Below, piece by piece: positions 58,002 to 58,699 of a DNA stretch of 58,699 nt; within the stretch, counting starts at the first letter, position 1, and each line of letters starts with the position of its first letter. This stretch comes from Pectobacterium carotovorum (GTDB lineage Bacteria; Pseudomonadota; Gammaproteobacteria; Enterobacterales; Enterobacteriaceae): positions 1 through 58,699 of the forward strand of contig NZ_FQWI01000016.1 in NCBI RefSeq assembly GCF_900129615.1, given 5' to 3'. The translations under genes and the position numbers were made by a program. The notes under the pieces were generated by a model. It was not told where the DNA came from and searched no databases. It worked only from the letters and a program-made list of their open reading frames with translations.

Positions 58002-58307
58002 ATGTCTCTAATTTTCAAATGTTTTTTGTATGCGTGTATTTCTATCTTTTTTTCTTTATTAATAGCCTTATGTATTTTATCCATCCATAAAAATACGGAT
58101 AAAGAAAGAAATAAGAGCCTTATAGCTAATAAGAGCTATTGGGCCTCTTGTAAGTTAGTAGAGGTAAATATAAGAATAGATTGGCATTCTGCTGCGCAAA
58201 ATAAATTGATTTGTGGTGATGTTATTGAAAATGTATCCAAAGCTGAATATGAGTTTGTTATGGAGCATGCTTCAAAGAACAAGATAAAATCAACTAAGGA
58301 TGATTAA
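58002..58307 (+). CDS. Hypothetical membrane-anchored protein, 101 aa
   Basis: N-terminal membrane helix (FLYACISIFFSLLIALCILS) and a ~70-residue domain with a cysteine pair (WASCKLVEVNIRIDW, NKLICGDVIENV), predicted periplasmic. TGGGGGATTAAATTC precedes the ATG. Ends one base before the hha start; likely cotranscribed. Confidence 0.65.
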   Translation: MSLIFKCFLYACISIFFSLLIALCILSIHKNTDKERNKSLIANKSYWASCKLVEVNIRIDWHSAAQNKLICGDVIENVSKAEYEFVMEHASKNKIKSTKDD

Positions 58308-58308
58308 T

Positions 58309-58524
58309 ATGGATTTTAAAGAAAAAAAAGAAATGCACTTATACAGACTCAGGAAATGTAGTTCTAGAGATACTCTGGAAAAGGTTATTGAAGTCGGCGA
58401 AAGCAAGTATTCTAATGAAGATCTACAGGCGTTTAACTCCGCTGCGGATCATAGACTGGCTGAAATAATTATGGGCAGGCGTTATGACACAATCCCCCCA
58501 GCAGTCTGGACATTTGTAAGATAA
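58309..58524 (+). CDS. hha: Hha/YmoA-family H-NS-interacting modulator
   Basis: 71 aa. LYRLRKCSSRDTLEKVIEVG, then FNSAADHRLAEIIMGRRYD and TIPPAVWTFVR align along their length with E. coli Hha (YLMRLRRCQ...SAADHRLAELTM...IPSSVWKFIR, from memory). The ATG at 58309 is eight bases after AAGGA; the ATG at 58300 overlaps that site. Plasmid Hha proteins pair with H-NS to silence horizontally acquired, AT-rich genes and limit transfer cost. Confidence 0.93.
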   Translation: MDFKEKKEMHLYRLRKCSSRDTLEKVIEVGESKYSNEDLQAFNSAADHRLAEIIMGRRYDTIPPAVWTFVR

Positions 58525-58556
58525 CGTTATCTGAACAAAATAATTTTTTGACGCGA

Positions 58557-58579
58557 ACGCGGGCCTTGGCCCGCGTTTT
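58557..58579 (+). terminator. Terminator after hha
   Basis: AACGCGGGCC-TT-GGCCCGCGTT then TTTG. Confidence 0.9.
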
Positions 58580-58599
58580 TGTTTTGTGCGCCAGCTGGC

Positions 58600-58699
58600 C
58601 GTTGCGCCGGAGCCCCGCGTTCTACACATATCCACAATCCCCCGTCGCGTCGTTGCCGCCGCTTGCCGCTCCCGCTTAGCAGGATGGCTTGATGGCCCC
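58600..58699 (+). repeat. Third copy of the dispersed repeat, cut by the window end
   Basis: Matches 2932-3024 in direct orientation (CCCCGCGTTCTACACATATC, CTTAGCAGGATGGCTTGATG), with GTCGTTGCCGCC as in the 13-kb copy. The window stops inside it. Confidence 0.9.

Noticed and set aside
1-58699. Insertion sequences, integrons, resistance genes, tRNA or rRNA
   Set aside because: No transposase, integron integrase, beta-lactamase or other resistance signatures, and no tRNA-like cloverleaf noticed. Only ResD-like and Rci recombinases are present.

Overview
The window looks like most or all of a roughly 59 kb conjugative plasmid from a member of the Enterobacterales. The grounds are an IncFII/IncL/M-type repA with a CopA-like antisense RNA, a plasmid Hha/YmoA homologue, a VirB/VirD4 conjugation system and an R64-like thin pilus with a shufflon. 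The combination of VirB-type T4SS, thin pilus, NikA/MobC-plus-relaxase, TopB and Hha recalls R721/IncI2-class plasmids; that likeness is from memory and was not computed. Both window ends lie inside the same GC-rich dispersed repeat, which fits either a circular plasmid cut there or an assembly break at a repeat. No transposase, antibiotic-resistance gene, tRNA, rRNA or CRISPR array was seen.

Layout. 0-9.5 kb: a block of small orphan genes. Five units start with one recurrent cassette: an ACGTAC..GTACGT palindrome, a sigma70 promoter (three copies near consensus), a GAATCA..TGATTC hairpin and a GGCCGAGCGGCC hairpin against the ribosome binding site. This resembles the CUP-controlled leading region of IncN plasmids. 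A HicAB toxin-antitoxin pair sits inside it. 9.5-12.3 kb: a ResD-like tyrosine recombinase and ParF/ParG-type partition genes flanked by short iterated repeats. 12.4-13.2 kb: an inverted, interrupted copy of the 440-bp repeat. 13.3-15.1 kb: a divergent StbABC-like operon whose promoter is buried in 10-bp phased iterons, next to the presumed oriT. 15.1-18.9 kb: a MobC/NikA-like protein and a 1142-aa relaxase, with a probable overlapping gene in another frame. 19.1-21.6 kb: the replicon (CopB-like repressor, antisense RNA, leader peptide, repA, origin repeats). 21.6-22.3 kb: an XRE repressor and an operator-rich gap.

22.3-35.7 kb: a NusG-like factor followed by virB1-virB6, virB8-virB11, an Eex-like lipoprotein, a coupling protein split into two genes and a TrbM/KikA protein. 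35.7-49.6 kb: pilL-pilV thin-pilus genes, including a second PilT-like ATPase, a six-way shufflon, the Rci recombinase, pilM, the prepilin peptidase pilU and a pilT-type transglycosylase. 49.6-53.9 kb: nine genes I do not recognise. 54.0-56.3 kb: topoisomerase III. 56.3-58.7 kb: small genes, a Cro-like protein with matching operators, and hha, ending in the dispersed repeat.

How it works together: the relaxase, MobC and StbA act at oriT, and the split VirD4 passes the DNA to the VirB channel. The thin pilus with a switchable PilV tip selects recipients, the lipoprotein would limit redundant entry, and the small cassette-driven genes on the oriT-distal flank are plausible early establishment or anti-defence genes. 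The least explained parts are the cassette genes, the 49.6-53.9 kb block and the gene overlapping the relaxase.
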